A stretch of 24,333 bases of DNA, from positions 1 through 24,333 of the forward strand of contig CAXKVR010000364.1 of the NCBI GenBank assembly GCA_964058845.1, written 5' to 3'. The notes under the pieces are model-generated. The model made no database searches and had not been told where the DNA came from. It saw only the letters and a list, made by a program, of their open reading frames with translations. The position numbers were made by a program, and so were the translations under genes. This stretch comes from Carex sylvatica (taxonomy: Eukaryota > Streptophyta > Magnoliopsida > Poales > Cyperaceae). This document shows positions 19,826 to 24,333 of the stretch, one piece after another (within the stretch, counting starts at the first letter, position 1; every line of letters begins with the position of its first letter).

Positions 19826-20983
19826 AATATCTTGTTGTGACATAAGAGGTTGGGACACCCGTCTGTCGGATATATGCGAAAAAAATTTCCTTCCATATGG
19901 GCTGGTATATCAAATTTTGAATTTCAATGTGAAACTTGCATTCGAAGTAAAAGTCACAGAAACTCTTATCCTAGTGTTTGTTATAAAAATTTGGAATATG
20001 TTGATCTAGTACATTCTAATGTGTGGGGTCCAGCCCCGGTTAATTCAATAAATGGGAAAAGGTGGTTTGTTCTTTTCATCGATGACAGCACTAGAATGAC
20101 ATGGTTATACCTCTTGAAACATAAAAGTGAAGTTGCAAACTGTTTTTTAGATTTCTCAAACCTGATTGAAAGACAATTTGGAAAGAAAATTAAAATCCTT
20201 AGAAGTGACAATGGAGGAGAATTTGTGAATAATTTCTTGGAAAGTTTTTTCAAAAATAATGGTATTATACACAAAACATCTTGTGCCGGTACCCCTCAAC
20301 AAAATGGTGTGGCCGAAAGGAAAAATCGACATATTTTGAAAATTGTTAGATCCTTGTTATTTGAAAATAAAGTGCCACAGACTTTCTGGAATCATGCCAT
20401 ATCTACTGATGTATACCTTATGAACCGAATGCCATCTAGTACACTAAATTTTCTTACCCCTTTACAAAAACTTTCCTCATTTGTGATAATTCCCTCAGCC
20501 TTAAATTTAGCACCTAAAGTGTTTGGATGTACAGCATATGTGCATATTCCAAGAGAGAAAAGAACCAAGCTTGAACCTTGCACAATTAGGTTCATGTTTG
20601 TCGGGTATGATAATAATCAGAAATGATATAAATGCTTTGACTTAGAAACTGACAAAACCTATGTGACAATGGATGTGTCATTTTTGGAACATGAACCTTA
20701 TTTTCGGAACCAGTCACTGCCCTCTCTAAGGAAGAAGGAAACAAACCAGACAGTCTGGTGGGAGGATGAACAGGGAAACACAGACCGTGTAGATGAAGAC
20801 ACGGACCGTGCAGAGTCTACTCCAGGGGACATTGACCGGTGTGCAGACTCTAACCCAAAGGAGTACATGGACCAAATAGAGGGGGACACGGACCGTGCAC
20901 CAGAACATGAGAGAACCAGATTGGAAGAAGAAGTGATACAGTTGGAAGAGGAACAAGAAATACCACGCTCAAGCTCTCCATAG
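19826..20983 (+). pseudogene. Copia GAG-pre-integrase and integrase, broken
   Basis: This is in a different frame from the protease, so a frameshift lies between about 19740 and 19830. The zinc-binding HxxxH and CxxC part (HKRLGHPS, CETC) leads into the catalytic core, with the D, D and E residues in FIDDSTR, RSDNGGEF and QNGVAERKN. The block is open from 19850 to a TGA at 20624-20626 and then continues in frame with the typical post-integrase tail to 20983. The tail contains an acidic linker with repeated TDR units (about 20780-20900). Confidence 0.9.
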
Positions 20984-21185
20984 GATGTTCCTGAGGTAAG
21001 TTCTCTTCAAACTTAACCTGAAAAGATGGTACCCTCTAAGATCCACTCGAAATATACTACCAAAACAGTATAGAGAAGAGGGTAATAGACAAGAAGGATA
21101 TGCAATATCCAATTATACCAGTACTATTGGGTTGTCCAATATGGTGAGAAATTTCACTTAAGAACTGTCAAAAATTCAGGTACCA

Positions 21186-21704
21186 AACAGTGTAGACGAA
21201 GCCTTGCGAGACCCCAAATGGGTTAAAGCAATGGAGATAGAAATGAAAGCTCTAAAAATCACAAAGACATGGAAGTTAGTGAAACTACCAAGTGGAAAGA
21301 AAACTGTTGGGTGCAAGTGGGTGTTCTCAGTAAAATATGATGCTACAGGTAAAGTTAAAAGGTATAAGGCAAGGTTGGTTGCAAAGGGGTACACCCAGAC
21401 ATATGGAATAGATTTTCAGGAAATTTGTTTTCCAGTTGCAAAACTTAACACAGTTCGAGTCTTATTGTCTCTTGCAGCAAATCAGGATTGGTCACTACAT
21501 CAATTTGATGTGAAGAATGTGTCCTTACATGGAGATCTGGAGAAAGAGGTCTATATGGACATTCCACCAGGATATACACACCAAGAACACGAGAAGTTGG
21601 TATGTACGCTGGAGCGAAGTCTGTATGGATTGAAACAGTCACCACGAGCATGGTTTGGGCATTTTTGCAAAGCCATGAAGAAGTACAACTACACTCAAAT
21701 GTGA
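21186..21704 (+). pseudogene. Copia reverse transcriptase, N-terminal part
   Basis: The typical start DEALRDPKWVKAMEIEM is followed by TVGCKWVFSVKY, RYKARLVAKGYTQ, HQFDVKN and SLYGLKQSPRAWF. The frame breaks at a TGA (21702-21704), after which the domain resumes in another frame. Asn replaces the usual Ala after FDVK. Confidence 0.9.
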
Positions 21705-22719
21705 TTCTGACCATACTCTGTTCTACAAGAATTGTAAAGACAAGGTAACTATTCTAATTATCTATGTTGATGACATGATAATTACAGGGGACGATAGTGA
21801 GGAGATATGGTGGCTAGAGCAGAGATTATCACAGAAATTTGAGATGAAAAATCTTGGTTGTTTAAAATACTTCCTGGGAATAGAGGTGTTATGCTCAAAC
21901 AAAGGTATCTCTCTATCACAACAAAAGTATACACTTGACTTACTTGTAGAGGTGGGGATGCTAGACTGTAAGCCAATCGATACACTTGTTGTCCAAAACC
22001 TGAAGTTTGAAGGTCTTTCAGATGACCCGACTGTCGATCGAGAAGCTTATCAGAAACTGGTAGGTTAACTTATCTACTTATCACATACCAGACCTGACAT
22101 TGTGTATGCTGTAAGTATGGTAAGCCAATTCATGCATGACCCAAGAGAGCAACATATGGATGATGTGATGAGAATTCTGAGATACCTCAAAAAGACTCCA
22201 GGAAAAGGTATCCAATTTAGAAAAAACGGACACTTGGATATTTGGGGTTACACAGATGCTGATTGGGCTGGAGATAGAACCGATTGAAAATCTACATCTG
22301 GATACTTCACCTTTGTGGGAGGAAACCTTGTCACTTGGAGAAGTAAGAAGCTTAATGTAGTTGCCTTATCAAGTGCAGAAGCTGAGTTTAGATGAATGTC
22401 CAAAGGTCTATGTGAACTCCTATGACTGAGGAAACTCATGAGCGAGCTAGGTTTTAAGCCGAAAGAATGAATGCAACTTTATTGTGATAATAAATCAGCA
22501 ATTGAGATAGCACACAACCCGGTACAGCATGACAGAACAAAGCACATAGAGATCGATAGACATTTCATCAAGCAGAATTTGGAAGAAATGGTCATCTTAT
22601 TTCCATTCGTGAGATCCGAAGAATAACTTGCAGATATGTTGACAAAGAGAGTGTTGACAAAATGCTTTGAAGAATCAATTGTCAAGTTAGGTATGGTAGA
22701 TATCTACCTACCAACTTGA
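21705..22719 (+). pseudogene. Copia reverse transcriptase C-terminal part and RNase H, broken
   Basis: The active site YVDD (21763-21774) is intact, and LGIEV and RPDIVYAV follow. RNase H motifs are YTDADWAGD (about 22249-22275), VALSSAEAEF, YCDNKSAI and DRTKHIEIDRHFI. At least six in-frame stops occur, near 22066, 22285, 22393, 22425, 22468 and 22624, so the region is long dead. Confidence 0.9.
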
Positions 22720-22726
22720 GAGAGGC
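22716..22726 (+). promoter_or_regulatory. Polypurine tract of the Copia element
   Basis: TTGAGAGAGGC ends directly at the 3' LTR start, the position of the plus-strand primer. Confidence 0.7.
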
Positions 22727-23053
22727 TGTTGAAACAGATGTATACACGATCCGTATGCACTTATACACAGACCGTGTACATGCACTGCCAGACCAAAGAA
22801 GGAAGGCGGCAAATTATTTCCTTTATTTCTGAGTTATTTGTTTCCTGATTTTAGAAGATTGTTTCTGATTCTTAGAAGATTGTTTCTAAAATTGTTATTC
22901 TCTTTCTCTATATATTCTTTTATCCCTCTCATGTAAGATATACATTAAGAAGAAAAAAAATAAAAAAATGTGTGTGAGTGTGGAGGACGTAGGTACTAAA
23001 TTGATACTGAACCTCGTTAAATCTTGTATCTGTCTTACACTTAAATTGTTACA
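22727..23053 (+). repeat. 3' LTR of the Copia element
   Basis: 327 bp. It is 21 bp longer than the 5' LTR because of a 21-bp tandem duplication (22851-22871 and 22872-22892, TTAGAAGATTGTTTCT units). The ACGGWCCGT palindromes have decayed here to ACGATCCGT and ACAGACCGT. Confidence 0.93.
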
Positions 23054-23058
23054 ATAAT

Positions 23059-23118
23059 AAGGATATTAAATAGTTGGGTGGCTTGACCTTCAACCTTTAC
23101 TCAAAAAAAAAAAAAAAA
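23059..23118 (+). mobile_element. tRNA-derived SINE, 3' part and A-tail
   Basis: Continuation of the SINE head at 18393-18490. It ends in TCAACCTTTACTC and a run of about 16-17 A, followed by the target duplication AGTCCCTTGATTGAA (23119-23133). Confidence 0.8.
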
Positions 23119-23209
23119 AGTCCCTTGATTGAAGGTTCGTAGAGAACATTTAGAATAATTAACAACGGATAACTGTGTCCGTCGGGAAAAAAAAACAGAC
23201 TTACCACAA

Positions 23210-24333
23210 TCAAACTATAAGTTCTCTAAAAATATTGTATCTGAAAAGATGACGCTGAGCCTCATAAAACTCATAATTTCCTAAAAAGGTTCCTACAAGA
23301 ATCCCCACAAAAGCACCAAAAAGTACAAAAAACAGTATAGAAAGGCTCGTGTCTATCTTTCTCTTAACATGAGGATTAGAATTACGTTCCCAAAAAAAAT
23401 TTGGAAAAAGGGCATTACCGGTAATTATTACATGTACCCACCTATGAAAGGTCGGAAGTGTACCAGTGAGATTGTTGTTTGACAAGTCCAAAAGGGTTAG
23501 AAATTGCAGAGTGGTCAGAGAATCAGGTACTGGACCTGAAAAGTTATTCTGTGATAAATCAAGAATTTCTAGTTGAGCCGATTGGCTGAAGGAAGAAGAT
23601 GGAATGGACCCACTAAAACAGTTGTGGCTCAAATTTAGTGCTGTGGTGAGACTTGAAGGCATTTCTGGAATTGTGCCATTTAATTTGTTCTTTCCCAGTT
23701 GAAGCTCAATTAAATTGGTCATGTTGCTAATTGTAGTCGGAATAGAACCACTTAAATTGTTACCTTGCAAATACAAGTTTGAGAGCTTCTGTAAATATGA
23801 AATCTCGGAAGGAATTTCCCCAAAGAGGGCATTCTGGCTGAAATTCAAAGTGCTTAAATTCACCAAATTTGATATTTTTGGGGGAATTCTCCCACTAATA
23901 TTGTTCATTTGGAGTTTCAAAACCACCAAATTCGAAAGGTTTCCCAATTCTGGCGGGAGCTCATTTTCAAATTTATTCGAAGCCAAGTTCAACAGTGTCA
24001 GGTTCTTGCAGCTTCCCAGATTCTTCGGTATATCTCCACTCAAGTTATTCGCATCCAATTCTAGATAAAACAAACGAGAGAGCTCTCCAATTGATGGAGG
24101 AAGAGTACCAGTTAAATTGTTCCCACCCAGTCTCATCCGATAGAGGTTATGAGATAAATTCACCGGAATTGATCCTGTAAAACTATTACCGGTGAAATCA
24201 ATGGACTCCAAATTAGGAGCAGAGAGGAGGTCAGTGAGTTCTCCAGCTAGATTATTATAGCTCAAATCCAAGACCTTTATGTACTTTGTCAGACCAATTG
24301 GAGTTGATCCACTGAAATTGTTTAGATAAGCCG
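23210..24333 (-). CDS. Truncated second copy of the LRR receptor gene (kinase-less), partial
   Basis: The minus-strand frame is open from the window edge for 373 residues to a TGA at 23210-23212; its start lies outside. It equals residues 287 onward of the complete receptor at 6727-9998, shifted by exactly 15188 bp. About 13 LRRs are kept with only four amino-acid changes. From GNALFPNFFW onward it diverges but stays in frame and keeps a hydrophobic membrane-like segment, SLSILFFVLFGAFVGILVG. The last ~30 residues have no match to the first copy, and no kinase follows. A donor-like GGTAAGT on the minus strand lies just after the stop. It may make a receptor-like protein without a kinase, or be a recent pseudogene. 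Confidence 0.8.
   Translation of the reverse strand, partial: AYLNNFSGSTPIGLTKYIKVLDLSYNNLAGELTDLLSAPNLESIDFTGNSFTGSIPVNLSHNLYRMRLGGNNLTGTLPPSIGELSRLFYLELDANNLSGDIPKNLGSCKNLTLLNLASNKFENELPPELGNLSNLVVLKLQMNNISGRIPPKISNLVNLSTLNFSQNALFGEIPSEISYLQKLSNLYLQGNNLSGSIPTTISNMTNLIELQLGKNKLNGTIPEMPSSLTTALNLSHNCFSGSIPSSSFSQSAQLEILDLSQNNFSGPVPDSLTTLQFLTLLDLSNNNLTGTLPTFHRWVHVIITGNALFPNFFWERNSNPHVKRKIDTSLSILFFVLFGAFVGILVGTFLGNYEFYEAQRHLFRYNIFRELIV

Larger units (their letters stand above)
18491..23053 (+). mobile_element. Copia-type LTR retrotransposon, 4563 bp, defective
   Basis: The element has two LTRs (306 and 327 bp) beginning TGTTGAAACAG and ending TTGTTACA. It is flanked by a perfect 5-bp target duplication ATAAT (18486-18490 and 23054-23058). 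A primer-binding site follows the 5' LTR and a purine tract precedes the 3' LTR. The coding order gag-protease-integrase-RT-RNase H places it in Ty1/Copia. Coding sequence occupies frames 0, 2, 0 and 1 in turn, with several stops, so no polyprotein can be made. The LTRs differ at roughly 27 of 305 aligned bases by my manual count, mostly transitions, which suggests an old insertion. The sub-lineage was not determined. Confidence 0.95.

Overview
This is a stretch of plant nuclear chromosome, most likely from a eudicot. The evidence is GT-AG introns in AT-rich DNA, a plastid-targeted enzyme gene, a plant LRR receptor kinase, and many MITEs plus a Copia retroelement. I cannot name the species from sequence alone. 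All gene assignments rest on motifs and remembered family features; no database search was run.

The left third is gene-rich. At 1-745 (minus) lies the 5' end of a plastid pyruvate dehydrogenase E2 gene (EMB3003-type), with a MITE about 200 bp upstream of its start codon. A one-exon coiled-coil protein (WEB/DUF827-like, 1750-2328, plus) follows. Next comes a three-exon gene for a small two-pass membrane protein (3218-4878, plus), whose last exon I joined by splice sites and reading phase. A complete two-exon LRR receptor-like kinase of the PXC3/At2g41820 type (6727-9998, minus) has a kinase domain that looks catalytically dead.

The middle, about 10.0-18.3 kb, contains no gene I can support. 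It is a dense graveyard of small non-autonomous DNA transposons. It holds three members of one MITE family, a 669-bp inverted-repeat element, a 342-bp element, a 421-bp foldback element with about 29-bp subrepeats and a 9-bp target duplication, two hAT-type MITEs with 8-bp target duplications, and two more inverted repeats. A TTA microsatellite, a 55-bp tandem duplication and a short telomere-like block are also present.

From 18.38 to 23.13 kb is a nested insertion. A tRNA-derived SINE (target duplication AGTCCCTTGATYGAA) is split by a 4563-bp Copia LTR retrotransposon (target duplication ATAAT; LTRs differ by about 9%). The Copia polyprotein order is gag-protease-integrase-RT-RNase H, now broken by stops and frameshifts. 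An odd feature is a recurring ACGGWCCGT palindrome in both the LTRs and the internal region.

The right end (23210-24333, minus) is a second, truncated copy of the LRR receptor gene, exactly 15188 bp from the first. Its ectodomain is nearly identical: no mismatch over the outer ~540 bp and 9 mismatches in the next ~380 bp. Similarity collapses at the membrane segment and the kinase is absent. This pattern suggests gene conversion between tandem copies and a kinase-less receptor-like protein. It is the most interesting gene-level observation here; I did not find a clearly new biological system.
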